Assembly: GCF_016806065.1 (NCBI RefSeq)
Contig: NZ_CP032406.1
Location: 186,001 to 250,000, forward strand
Direction: 5' to 3'
Source: Rhizobium rosettiformans
GTDB taxonomy: Bacteria > Pseudomonadota > Alphaproteobacteria > Rhizobiales > Rhizobiaceae
DNA length: 64,000 nucleotides
The position numbers and the translations under genes are program-made. This document shows positions 1-8,421 of the stretch, piece by piece (position 1 is the stretch's first letter; each line of letters begins with the position of its first letter). The notes beneath the pieces were generated by a model. The model saw only the letters and a list, made by a program, of their open reading frames with translations. It ran no database searches and was not told the DNA's origin.

Positions 1-2
1 TG

Positions 3-1208
3 ATCGCAATAATCGTCTTTGGACTGTCTTCACGCGGTTTGTGGCGCAGTGGACAAGGGGCAGAGGATGGGCGCGACCGCCGGCCAGCGACCAGCTTTGC
101 CGATACCTTGAAACAGGGGATCGGCGACGGGATCATCGGGGACAATCCGTCACCGCCAATCGTCCAGGCCCCGTCAAGGGTCACTGACCGGCCAGACGTG
201 ATCCCCGCGCCGAAGCTTGTAACACCCGGCAGAGCGCCAAGAGACGAGATGATATCGCCGCCGCCGCCAGCGCTCGACGAGGATGAACTCTGGCGCAAGC
301 GACTGGAGCGCGAGCACCAGGAACAGATCCTCAACGAGCGACAGCGCCAGATCATGGCAAGCTTGCAAAGGGCTGAGGGCGCCAAGGCTTCACCACTCAG
401 GATCGATACCAGCGCGCTTTCTGAAATACTGCCGACGAGGCCTGCAAGTGAAGGGGCGGAAGGCGCAAGAAACGACCCTGGCCAAAGGGATCGCTTGGCG
501 CAGCGGCTGTTGGCGGCCGCCGAAACCATGGGCCGAGCAGGGGAGGGCTTCAGCGATCAGAACGGGCAGGGTCAAAAGCAAGCCTTCCTCGACCAGACGA
601 GACGTGCCAGAGACGCAGAACCCCGCCTTGAGCCCTTGACGAACTCAAAGACATTGTTGCGCGGTTCTGTCATCCCAGCTTTGCTGTTGACCGGTCTCAA
701 CGCCGATCTACCCGGTCGCCTTCTCGCCCAGGTCAGCCAGAACGTCTATGACAGCGCCACGGGACGGCATCTCCTCATCCCGCAAGGATCAAGACTTGTC
801 GGCCAATATGACTCCAAGGTCTCCTACGGTCAGTCACGCGTGCTGGTCGTGTGGACCGACATTGTCTTGCCTGATGGCGCGCGCCTCGAGATTGCCGCCA
901 TGGCCGGAATTGATCAGACGGGGGAGGCCGGTTTCAAGGACAAGGTCGACCGCCATTACATCCGGAACTTCGGAACTGCAGCACTGGTGGCGCTGATTGG
1001 CACCGGCATCGACCTTTCCCTTCCGCAGTCCCAAAATGGTTTCGGCGTATCAGACGCGTCTGACGCTGCCCGGCGCAGCTTTGCGGAAACCTTCGGACGG
1101 CTTGCCGAAGGCTCAATTTCAAAAGGTCTCGACACGCAGCCGACTTTGACGATCAGACCCGGCTTTCGTTTCAACATCCTGGTTGATCAGGACCTGGTGT
1201 TTGGATGA
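3..1208 (+). CDS. trbI: Conjugal transfer protein TrbI (VirB10-like), 5' end outside window
   Basis: TrbI is the VirB10-type component of the mating-pair-formation type IV secretion channel and bridges the inner and outer membranes. The frame is open to the left edge; the first codons read IAIIVFGLSSRG, the end of the N-terminal membrane helix, so the gene is cut by the window border and the TTG at 39 is not the start. A Pro-rich, charged periplasmic linker follows. The conserved C-terminal beta-barrel domain begins near the RGSVIPALLLTGLNADLPG stretch and includes IPQGSRLVGQYDS and a terminal FRFNILVDQDLVF. It converges with the traR-like gene, the arrangement seen next to quorum-regulated trb operons of rhizobial and Ti-type plasmids. 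Confident. Confidence 0.93.
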   Translation: MAIIVFGLSSRGLWRSGQGAEDGRDRRPATSFADTLKQGIGDGIIGDNPSPPIVQAPSRVTDRPDVIPAPKLVTPGRAPRDEMISPPPPALDEDELWRKRLEREHQEQILNERQRQIMASLQRAEGAKASPLRIDTSALSEILPTRPASEGAEGARNDPGQRDRLAQRLLAAAETMGRAGEGFSDQNGQGQKQAFLDQTRRARDAEPRLEPLTNSKTLLRGSVIPALLLTGLNADLPGRLLAQVSQNVYDSATGRHLLIPQGSRLVGQYDSKVSYGQSRVLVVWTDIVLPDGARLEIAAMAGIDQTGEAGFKDKVDRHYIRNFGTAALVALIGTGIDLSLPQSQNGFGVSDASDAARRSFAETFGRLAEGSISKGLDTQPTLTIRPGFRFNILVDQDLVFG

Positions 1209-1312
1209 TCGGTTCTGACCATTGGAAGTGGGCCGCAGTTTCATCTGACCAACGGGCAAGACACGACAGCTTTCCGTAAAACCTCTTAACCTCATCCAGG
1301 CCACAAGAGCGC

Positions 1313-2029
1313 TCAAATCAAGGACAGGCGTATAGCGACGGCCGTCGCATGTTGTATGGTGACGGCATCGAGTTTGTCCCGCGCCTTGTCGATCGAGATC
1401 CGCACTGTCGAATACTTGGCATCGAGAAGATCGGCCACGTCCTGCATGGTCTTTCCCTCCGCAACCCAGCGCAGGCACATCCTCTCGAACGAGGTGAGAT
1501 CGCTGGGGGCAGCTTGATGCCAACGCATGCGGGGAAGGGAGAAAGCAACATGCAGCATTGCAGCGGCCGCCGCAGCCTCGACAATGTCGAGCATGGCGGC
1601 GAGGTTCAAACAATGCGTGTCGGATGAGGCAAAGGTCAAAACCGCCTGATGACTGAAGCCGACCCGGATTGGAATCGAAAATCCTGCCCTGATACCATGG
1701 GCAATGGCTTCGTCACGAAAGGCGACGACCTCGGCCCGTTCGGTCTCAAAGACGGGATCGTCGAGTGACCAGCAGAAGGGATGGACACCGCGTTTCACAG
1801 CACGGACGATGGGATCGATACGGCCGTAATTGTTGCGATAATAGCGATCTTGCCATTCAGAGGGATAGTTGGAAACCGCTCGCCAACGCGAACCGTCTAG
1901 CCGGAGATAAGCAAAGAAGGGAAAGCCGTGTCTTTCTCCGAACTCTGACAGGGCAGCTGTCAATGCATCGGGATCACTGGCTGTCGAGATGGCTTCGATG
2001 AGGCTGTCAAATGGATGCTTTTTGCCCAT
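1313..2029 (-). CDS. traR: TraR-like LuxR-family quorum-sensing regulator
   Basis: 238-aa regulator predicted to bind an acyl-homoserine lactone and activate tra/trb conjugation genes. The N-terminal pheromone pocket keeps the residues corresponding to TraR W57, Y61, D70 and W85 (here W59, Y63, D72 and W87, a constant offset of two) and the HGIRAGFSIP segment. The C-terminal GerE helix-turn-helix (about 175-238) contains LTSFERMCLRWVAEGKTMQDVA and ends AIRLSLI as in TraR. The ATG at 2029 is preceded by AAGGATC. It lies tail-to-tail with trbI, 104 bp apart. No synthase (TraI) or antiactivator (TraM) gene is visible, so which lactone it senses cannot be told. Confidence 0.9.
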   Translation of the reverse strand: MGKKHPFDSLIEAISTASDPDALTAALSEFGERHGFPFFAYLRLDGSRWRAVSNYPSEWQDRYYRNNYGRIDPIVRAVKRGVHPFCWSLDDPVFETERAEVVAFRDEAIAHGIRAGFSIPIRVGFSHQAVLTFASSDTHCLNLAAMLDIVEAAAAAAMLHVAFSLPRMRWHQAAPSDLTSFERMCLRWVAEGKTMQDVADLLDAKYSTVRISIDKARDKLDAVTIQHATAVAIRLSLI

Positions 2030-2185
2030 AGAGAGATCCTTTTCGGCAATGGGGTTCGAGGGCCGGCCACCGCAAGCGACCGGCTAGATGCGCATCGATT
2101 GAACTCTAAAGAAGAGCCAGTCCCTAAGGGGACGCTGGCAGGCACAAAATAGTGTCATCTGCAATTGTTATGCGGACAAGTTATA

Positions 2186-2201
2186 GCTGCACATGTGCCG
2201 C
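2186..2201. promoter_or_regulatory. Lux-box-like imperfect palindrome upstream of traR
   Basis: The 16 bases GCTGCACATGTGCCGC form an inverted repeat with 7 of 8 pairs matched, centred about 165 bp upstream of the traR start. Its GTGC/GCAC core resembles LuxR-family operators, but it is not a consensus 18-bp tra box. It could be an operator for the traR gene or for another regulator; this is inference from symmetry and position. Confidence 0.35.
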
Positions 2202-2323
2202 GCGCAACTTTGACAGACAAAAGAAACAAAATTTAACAATGCGCGGTCTGTACCGGCAACGGAGAACCGCTTGGATAGCGAAGCTGGACTTCGCGCATGT
2301 CATGTTTTTGACCGATCCGATTC

Positions 2324-3148
2324 TCAATGATCCTGGTTCTGACTGGCCCCTTGCCCTGGCCTTTGCCCTTGCGCGCGCTTTCTTGTCGGCAGCAATTCGA
2401 CCTCGACTGCAGGCGTGAAGATGTAGCCGCCAAGTCGAACCGTCCGCAAAAGCATTGGCCGGTGTGGGTCGACTTCAATCTTGCTTCGAAGCCGGTTGAT
2501 ATGGACATCGATGCTGCGATCGACCGGACGCGCAGCCCCCACTCTCGTCAAGGTGAGAAGCGTCTGGCGCGACAGGGTCTTGCCGCTGTTGCGGCAAAAG
2601 GCCCATAGCAGATCGAACTCCGCCGCCGTCAAATCGACCAGGCGGCCGGTCGGATCGGTCAAGGACCGCCTATGGGGGTCGATAGACCACCCGTCGAAGA
2701 ACAGGACCCGGCTTGTCGAGAGTGCGGCGGCACCAAAGGCTGCCCGACGCAAGAGACTGGCGACACGTGCCTTGATCTCCCGCAAGCCCAGCTTTTGCGA
2801 AAAACAATCGTCGGCGCCCGCCTCAAGTGCTTCGATGCGAAGATTGGGATCGTCTGAGCCGACCATTAAGATGATGGCGACCGAGCTGGTCAGGCGAATG
2901 TCCCGGCAGAACTGAACGACATCATCGCAAGGGTCCGCCGAGCGATCCAGAATGAGAAGATCGATCCCTTTTGTGAGAAGCGTTTGCCGCAATTGCTCGA
3001 TCGTCTCGACTGAGCGGATTTGGTATTCGGCCTGAAGGATCTTCAATATGCGCTGTCCAGCCCGATCGGAGAGGCTCAAGAACAAGACTTCGGCTTTGCG
3101 GCGCTTATCCTGCCTTGCCGGGAAAGAAGACATTGACGATGTCGGCAT
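2324..3148 (-). CDS. OmpR/PhoB-type response regulator with atypical receiver
   Basis: DNA-binding response regulator, 274 aa from the ATG at 3148, which has GGAG upstream; the frame stays open to 3211. A receiver domain (about 18-140) is followed by a winged-helix DNA-binding domain (about 145-250, with LTAAEFDLLWAFCRNSGKTLSRQTLL and RTVRLGGYIF). The phospho-acceptor Asp is present (LLILDRS, D68) and a lysine sits near the usual switch position. The strand-1 acidic pair that binds magnesium is missing: the segment reads VLFLSLSD instead of the usual VVDDD. No histidine kinase is adjacent. Phosphorylation-independent action is possible. Divergent from the second regulator at 3412. The C-terminal tail is basic and Gln-rich. 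Confidence 0.85.
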   Translation of the reverse strand: MPTSSMSSFPARQDKRRKAEVLFLSLSDRAGQRILKILQAEYQIRSVETIEQLRQTLLTKGIDLLILDRSADPCDDVVQFCRDIRLTSSVAIILMVGSDDPNLRIEALEAGADDCFSQKLGLREIKARVASLLRRAAFGAAALSTSRVLFFDGWSIDPHRRSLTDPTGRLVDLTAAEFDLLWAFCRNSGKTLSRQTLLTLTRVGAARPVDRSIDVHINRLRSKIEVDPHRPMLLRTVRLGGYIFTPAVEVELLPTRKRAQGQRPGQGASQNQDH

Positions 3149-3411
3149 GCGTTTGGCACTCCATGTCTGTCTCGCCACGGTCGCGAGACCCCATAGCGCC
3201 GTTCGGGTCATCTGACGATCTCAACCGGAGCGGGCAGGCCTGTCATTGAGATCAATTCTGTTCAGCTTGCCAAGTGACAAATCTGCTAGGGTGACCCGCC
3301 TTGTCAGCCGCAATAATTCTTCATCTAGATCCGAGACTTGCCGTTTGAACCTTGTTGCAGGTCATGGCATCTTCGACGTGCGGGCATAGAATCCAAGCAC
3401 GAGGCCTGCTC

Positions 3412-4146
3412 ATGCAAAACCTGCATCCAGATGCGCGGGAGAGCGCACCGCTGGTTGTTGTCTGCACGGCAGCAACGGAACTTTCGCTCTTTCTGAGACA
3501 CAGTCTCGGAAGCGAAGGCATGACGGCAATCTGTGCCACATCGGCAAGCGAAGGCTTTGACCACATCGTTAGCCAGGCGTCGGTGATCGCCCTTGTCGAC
3601 TGTCAGCTTCCGGAAGCGGACTGGCTGCTTGAATCGCTTTTGCATGCCATGCCAGAAGAAGGCTTGACCATTCTGGTTCTGAGCGCTGATGACCGGGCAT
3701 GCTCCCAATTAGAGCATCGGCAGAAGGGCCGCGTTCACAGCATTCGCCGTCCACTTGACCCTGCCTTTCTCCTGAAGGCCATTCGACGCTTTGCGGGTCA
3801 GATGCGCGTCAATGATCGCAACGGCCTGGTTTTTGCCGACATCAAGCTCGACCTTGCCGCTCGCAAAGTCTGGCGGCAGCGCCGCGAAATTCGATTGACG
3901 GGCATTGAGTTCGAACTGCTGTCGACCCTCATGCTTGAGCCCGGCCGGGTGTTTTCGCGTGAGAGCCTGATTGCGCAAGCCTGGCCCCCTGGCGTTTTTG
4001 TCGATACCCGCACCGTCAATATCCATATCGGGCATCTCAGACGTCAACTGACCGCCCATGGCGAGCCCGACCTCATCCGCACGGTGCGCGGCTACGGCTA
4101 TGCGCTTGATCGAACAGATCCCGACCTTGAGAGGGATACATCATGA
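3412..4146 (+). CDS. OmpR/PhoB-type response regulator lacking acidic pair and switch lysine
   Basis: 244 aa from the ATG at 3412, which follows a GAGG motif; an upstream in-frame TTG at 3352 gives 20 more residues but has no better ribosome site. The receiver (about 12-128) keeps D63 in ALVDCQLPEAD but has VVVCTAATE where the acidic pair belongs and RRP instead of KP at the switch lysine. The winged helix (about 140-240) has LTGIEFELLSTLMLEPGRVFSRE and RTVRGYGYAL. The stop codon overlaps the amidohydrolase start by four bases (ATGA), so the two are translationally coupled and probably act in one process. Orphan regulator with no visible kinase. Confidence 0.87.
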   Translation: MQNLHPDARESAPLVVVCTAATELSLFLRHSLGSEGMTAICATSASEGFDHIVSQASVIALVDCQLPEADWLLESLLHAMPEEGLTILVLSADDRACSQLEHRQKGRVHSIRRPLDPAFLLKAIRRFAGQMRVNDRNGLVFADIKLDLAARKVWRQRREIRLTGIEFELLSTLMLEPGRVFSRESLIAQAWPPGVFVDTRTVNIHIGHLRRQLTAHGEPDLIRTVRGYGYALDRTDPDLERDTS

Positions 4147-5534
4147 CCCGCATACAGAACCGCTCCGGATCACAGCTTGTCCTTGAAGGAGGCAGCCTGA
4201 TTACCGGCGATGGCAAGACGCATCTTGAGAGCGCATCGATACGGATCCGAGACGGCATGATCGTCGAAATCACACAAGCGCCGATCGAAGCGAGCAATGG
4301 CGAGACCGTCGTTTCGACCAAGGGGTATCTGATGCTGCCAGGCTTCATCAATGGTCATGCCCATGCCACGATCGCAGGCCCGTCCATGCCGAGCGGCTCT
4401 CTACCTCTTTCACTCGATGACGTCAGATATCAACGTAATCGGCATCTCCTGTCGGGAACGACATCACTCATCAATGTCTGCGGGCTCGCCCTGTCGGAAG
4501 AACGAGACGGAGCGCTCGAGCCCCATGCGCTCGACATCCACATGACGAGTGCTCATACACCGCATAGCCTTGCAGCAGCCGACCAGATCGATGGGCAAGG
4601 GCTCACACCACGTCATCGATCAGCCCGGCTCGAGGAGCTTGTTTCAAGGGGTTGCAGGGTGCTTGGCGAAGCTGGTGGCGGGCAAACACTCGGCGGTGGT
4701 GCCCAGGATTATCGTTTTATCCCTGATGCCATCGAAGAAAGGACGGGGGTCAGGATCTCTGCACATCTGGCACGCCAATTGAAAGAAGCGGTGCTTGGGC
4801 GAAACCTCGATGGCAAGATGAGGATCAGCGAGGCAGCACTTCATGAACTGCTCGATGAGCACGCGATCGATCTCACCTCCCGCGCGCTCGGCAACCTCCT
4901 GCGCATGAAGGTGCTCGCCCCCGTCCACTGCGCAAGGCTTGGTCTTGAAGAGATCGCCGCGGCATCAGCACAATTGCAGCTACCGGCGATCTTTCATCAT
5001 GCCTTGCCAACCGCGACGACACTGATAGCCCTCGCCAAGGCCTATCCGAAGGCCCGGATGGTGGCAGCCCATGCCAATCATCCGTCTTTCCTGCCAGAGG
5101 AGGCATGCACCTATGCGCGAGAGCTGAAAGCGCTTGGTGTTACAATCGACGTCTCGACCCTCGACATGATCGATACCCGGTTTCGAAACCAACCTGACAA
5201 TCTCGACGCGCTTGTCGATGCAGGTCTCATCGATACCCTGTCCACGGATTATGCCGGCGGCGACTGGGATAGCATCGGCTCTGCGCTTCACCGGACAACG
5301 AGAAAAAACGGCTGGAGCCTGCCGCAGGTTGTTGCACTTGCCACGGGAAACGTCGCCCGTGTCTTTCCCGAGCTTTTCGCCGATAGAGGACTGCTCGAAG
5401 TCGGGAGACGAGCCGATATCGTCATCGCAGAGCCGCACAACATTTCCAGGATCCGCCATGTCTACAAAGACGGTCGGCTGGTTGTATCTGATGGGGTGCT
5501 CTTACACGGTGTGGCTCCTGGATTGCAGAAATGA
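4143..5534 (+). CDS. Amidohydrolase-superfamily metalloenzyme
   Basis: 463-aa cytosolic hydrolase of the metal-dependent amidohydrolase fold (cyclic amidases, deaminases, imidazolonepropionase-like). The N-terminal beta-sandwich strand and LMLPGFINGHAHAT give the HxH metal site (H72, H74). Later metal/catalytic candidates are FHHALP, VAAHANHPSF and the Asp in STDYAGGDWD. The C-terminal GRRADIVIAEPHNISRIRHVYKDGRLV completes the sandwich. It overlaps the response-regulator gene by four bases. The substrate cannot be inferred from sequence; a cyclic amide or amidine is typical of the family. A strong hairpin lies 37 bases after the stop. Confidence 0.85.
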   Translation: MTRIQNRSGSQLVLEGGSLITGDGKTHLESASIRIRDGMIVEITQAPIEASNGETVVSTKGYLMLPGFINGHAHATIAGPSMPSGSLPLSLDDVRYQRNRHLLSGTTSLINVCGLALSEERDGALEPHALDIHMTSAHTPHSLAAADQIDGQGLTPRHRSARLEELVSRGCRVLGEAGGGQTLGGGAQDYRFIPDAIEERTGVRISAHLARQLKEAVLGRNLDGKMRISEAALHELLDEHAIDLTSRALGNLLRMKVLAPVHCARLGLEEIAAASAQLQLPAIFHHALPTATTLIALAKAYPKARMVAAHANHPSFLPEEACTYARELKALGVTIDVSTLDMIDTRFRNQPDNLDALVDAGLIDTLSTDYAGGDWDSIGSALHRTTRKNGWSLPQVVALATGNVARVFPELFADRGLLEVGRRADIVIAEPHNISRIRHVYKDGRLVVSDGVLLHGVAPGLQK

Positions 5535-5571
5535 AAACAAGATAGACGAGGCGGATCGTGTCCGGCATGAC

Positions 5572-5604
5572 CGCCAAGCGCTTGAGGACGTCTAGCGCTT
5601 GGCG
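5572..5604 (+). terminator. Perfect 11-bp stem hairpin after amidohydrolase
   Basis: CGCCAAGCGCT (5572-5582) and AGCGCTTGGCG (5594-5604) pair perfectly around an 11-base loop, 37 bases downstream of the amidohydrolase stop. There is no T-run after it, so it is either an RNA 3'-end stabiliser or a weak or Rho-assisted terminator. Confidence 0.5.
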
Positions 5605-6040
5605 CATACATGTTTCGCATCTGCAAAAAGGGAGAGGCTCGAAGTTTTGTCGTCCGAGGACAAATCGCCTCATGCAGCTAGCCTTATGATGACGGCAATA
5701 ACCGCGCATCGGTTCACCACAGCGTGGCGCAAAGCAATCTCTGGGGTTCGCTCGTTGAGGACGTGCCATGCAAGGACAAGGCAGGGGAGGAGGGGAGGGC
5801 AGGGCAGGGGAAGTCGCCAAAGATGAGACTTTCCACCCATCTGGCCCATGATATCGAACGGGACAAATAGGCTCGATACCAAAATCGAGACCCGTTCTTC
5901 GATGTCAGTGGCAGCCGAAAACTTACCGATCGTTTCGAGCCCTGCGATTTCGCGTCCATCTTTCCCGGTCGGTAAGGGCCGGATTGTCTCGCAGCAAATC
6001 TTCCTCTCTGGTCATCAAAATCAGGAGTTGATCGAGGTTC
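5605..6040. other. No supported gene
   Basis: Short frames exist on both strands but none has family motifs or a convincing ribosome site. The stretch borders the decayed HipB-like gene and the IS1595-type fragment and is probably degenerate accessory DNA. Confidence 0.5.
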
Positions 6041-6310
6041 ACATACACAGGCAATCTCGGTGCCGCCATCAGGCAAAGGCGAAAGTTCTTGGGGCTGGAC
6101 ACAGGCTGACCGGCCAGACGGTCCGGTACGGGTGAGCGGCACATTGTCAGTATTGAGGTCCGCGATCTCAAGAGCGCCCGGACCGCGCTGCCGATATCAG
6201 ACGACGAACTTGATTTTCTGCCGACCTTCGGGGACGGTGTATTACGACAACCTGCCGCCGCAGTGCTGGCGGGACCTGATGACCAGCGCGGATATCTCTA
6301 GGCCGGAACA
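6041..6310 (+). pseudogene. Frameshifted HipB-like XRE antitoxin remnant
   Basis: Translation from 6053 gives LGAAIRQRRKFLGL, then TQAD in the next frame (6101-6112), then ARRSGTGERHIVSIE back in the first frame. Read together this matches the helix-turn-helix of HipB-type antitoxins (LGAAIRQRRKxLGLTQADLAxRSG). At least two small indels separate the parts and a TGA lies at 6107. The frame then continues as SDDELDFLPTFGDGV to a stop near 6302, which was not recognised. No HipA kinase gene follows; an IS1595-type fragment does. Decayed toxin-antitoxin locus; moderately sure. Confidence 0.55.
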
Positions 6311-6316
6311 CAGCGG

Positions 6317-6688
6317 ATGTTTGACCTTACGATTGATCTCTACAACGATCCCGAGACAGCACGCCAACACCTGGAAAAGCTCCGTTGGCCAAAAGGTCCG
6401 ATCTGTCCGCATTGCGGCAATGGCGACAAGTTCCGGATCATGAAATTTGCCGGCAAGTCGACCCGGCCCGGCCTCTACAAGTGTAAGGAATGTCGCAAGC
6501 CTTTTTCGGTCACCGTGGGAACCGTGCTGGAAGGCTCCAACATCCCTTTGCACAAATGGGTTCTCGCCGCCCATCTCATGGGCGCCTACCGCTACCGCAT
6601 GAATGCCAATCAGCTGCACCGCATGCTTGACGTCAGCTACAGATCCGCCTGTCACATGACGGAGCGTATCGACAATGTCATGAAGTAG
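6317..6688 (+). pseudogene. Truncated IS1595-family transposase (N-terminal part)
   Basis: 123 aa covering only the N-terminal zinc-ribbon and DNA-binding part of an IS1595-type transposase: CPHCGNGDKF and YKCKECRKPFSVTVGTVLEGS give the CxxC-CxxC zinc finger, and HKWVLAAHLMGA...GMNANQLHRMLDVSYRSA-like text follows. The family is usually around 300 aa with a DDE/N core. Here the frame stops after ERIDNVMK, while the next frame reads VVDET, the start of the catalytic core, for a few residues before homology ends. So a frameshift plus deletion has inactivated it. Confidence 0.75.
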
Positions 6689-6724
6689 TCGACGAGACCC
6701 GATGGAGGATGGCCGGCCCGAAGC

Positions 6725-6883
6725 CTAATGTGCTCTGTTTTCGAGTGGTTGGGCATTTTCGCTATGGCCGTCGGATTCTGGCAAGACCGTCTTGCCGGTC
6801 TTTGGCTCGGGGGGCGTATTGAGCAGGCGGCGAAGAACCTCATCGCCCTTCTGTTCATCGGTCTTTTGCGCGCGCTTGGCCAT
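6725..6883 (-). CDS. Small basic hypothetical protein
   Basis: 52-aa frame beginning MAKRAQKTDEQKGDEVLRRL and ending in a Pro-rich segment (LNTPPEPKTGKTVLP). It is charged, probably cytosolic, with no recognised domain. It lies beside the truncated IS1595-type transposase on the opposite strand and may have been an accessory gene of that element; this link is inference. Start chosen at the ATG that opens the charged, helix-forming sequence. Confidence 0.45.
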   Translation of the reverse strand: MAKRAQKTDEQKGDEVLRRLLNTPPEPKTGKTVLPESDGHSENAQPLENRAH

Positions 6884-7023
6884 GGTCGTCCTCAAGAGCC
6901 CCCAATAGCTTGAAACATCTGTCGAGCATGCTGCGACACCAAGGTTAGACCGCCGGCCAGCCTGTGACAATGATCGCAATTTGCCAATGTTTGCGAATCC
7001 AGCCTCCCCTCCGGTTGCACTGG

Positions 7024-8379
7024 TCACGTCCGCTTGAGGCTGGCACTCAGCAACGCGAAGACAGGTGATGGATTGCCTCTGCCGAGACATTCAACGGCGT
7101 CAATTGCGCGGCTGTATAGCTCGGAGATACCGCGATTGGTGAGCACCGAACGAAGCTTCAATGTCAGATACGCGCGGTCCATCGGTTCCCTGGGATCACC
7201 CCTGGGCGCCGTCAATGCACTCGAAAGCTTCCTGCCGGATCTCAAGGTGAGCCGTAGTTTGGCCATGGTCTCGCGGGGGAAACGTGCCTCCGCCTCCTCG
7301 TCGATGGAGAGAATGACCCTCTCAGCCAACCGCACCAGATCCTTGCGAAAGAGCAGATTCTCCGAGACAGGCAGGAATGCCTCTTCGCCCTCGACGGCCA
7401 GAACCGCCAGACAGAACGGAAGGCTGTATTGCAGACCGACCAGTGTTTGAGGCGCGCAGCTGTTGGCCAGTCGCAGCGCCTGAGAGAAAGTGTAAACGTC
7501 CATCCGTTCGATGTCATCGGCGACGACACCATGGCCGTGCATCAATTGGCTCAGCGCATCAAGAGCTGGATGAATGTAGCGACAACAGGCATAGGGCTTG
7601 AAATAGGTGTCCAAGATCTCGAACCGATGACCAAGATCAGCCATCAGCCGATCCTGGTCATAAAAGCGGTCATGATCAAGGAGGTCGATTGGACCGGTAA
7701 AGCCACGCTGTGCCAGGAAAAGCGCCTCAAGCCCGGTCCGTGCGCTAAACGCGATCCCCTCCTTGACCAGATTGCCGGTCGCGCTGGAATAACCGGAACT
7801 GCCATTGGCGCGCTGGTTCGGAGCCAGAACGCCGGCAATCGCCAGCCCCTCCGACAGAACCCTGTGCGAGACCCCAAGAAGGCGCCCGGCAGCTGCACAA
7901 GCTGCAAAGGCTGCCCACCGGCCGGTCTGACGGGTGGCGATGGCGTCTGGCCGTTGCGAGGCTGCAATCCGAATCCCGACATCATATCCGGCGATGAGCG
8001 CCGACAGGATCGCCGATCCCCAGACCTCTGGCAGACTTGCGCCAAGGGTCAGCACGGTTGGAATGACGCTGGCACCAGGATGGCCGCGGGCTGCCCGATT
8101 GCCGTCATCCAAGTCGAGGCAGGAGGCGCAAAGACCGTTATGCAGCAAGGCAAGCGAGAGGGAAGATTGGCGATCGTCAAACCAGACAGGCGCATCCCCC
8201 GTGCCATGCATGTCGATGAGACCAAGGGCTGCATGCGGTGATGTTGTCCCAGCTCCAGCAATTGCGGCCGTCACAAGATCAAGCACGCAGCAAAGCGCGA
8301 TCTCTTTCAGCTGCGCGTCGCTGGCCTCGACATCGATTTGAAGCGCATGTCTTGCAAGGCGTTCTGTCATGGCTGACAT
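7024..8379 (-). CDS. MmgE/PrpD-family protein (2-methylcitrate dehydratase-like)
   Basis: 451-aa cytosolic member of the MmgE/PrpD family, which includes 2-methylcitrate dehydratase, cis-aconitate decarboxylase and several uncharacterised lyases. The all-alpha N-terminal domain carries the signature DLDDGNRAARGHPGASVIPTVL, where Asp and His residues line the active site. The lid domain includes FKPYACCRYIHPALDAL and a C-terminal segment with RGDPREPM. Length is normal. It lies 42 bp downstream of the ornithine-cyclodeaminase-like gene on the same strand, so the two are probably co-transcribed. No propionate-pathway genes (prpB, prpC) are present, which argues against simple propionate catabolism; true substrate unknown. 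Confidence 0.85.
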   Translation of the reverse strand: MSAMTERLARHALQIDVEASDAQLKEIALCCVLDLVTAAIAGAGTTSPHAALGLIDMHGTGDAPVWFDDRQSSLSLALLHNGLCASCLDLDDGNRAARGHPGASVIPTVLTLGASLPEVWGSAILSALIAGYDVGIRIAASQRPDAIATRQTGRWAAFAACAAAGRLLGVSHRVLSEGLAIAGVLAPNQRANGSSGYSSATGNLVKEGIAFSARTGLEALFLAQRGFTGPIDLLDHDRFYDQDRLMADLGHRFEILDTYFKPYACCRYIHPALDALSQLMHGHGVVADDIERMDVYTFSQALRLANSCAPQTLVGLQYSLPFCLAVLAVEGEEAFLPVSENLLFRKDLVRLAERVILSIDEEAEARFPRETMAKLRLTLRSGRKLSSALTAPRGDPREPMDRAYLTLKLRSVLTNRGISELYSRAIDAVECLGRGNPSPVFALLSASLKRT

Positions 8380-8421
8380 GATGTCCTGCCTTTCAAGCCA
8401 GATCTGATGCGCAATTATCCA

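Noticed and set aside
2186..2201. Consensus 18-bp tra box
   Set aside because: The palindrome shares the lux-type core but not the tra-box spacing or flanks, so it was reported only as lux-box-like.
7429..8241. 270-aa plus-strand frame opposite the MmgE/PrpD gene
   Set aside because: Antisense shadow with no family motifs; the minus-strand gene has a full-length, motif-bearing product.
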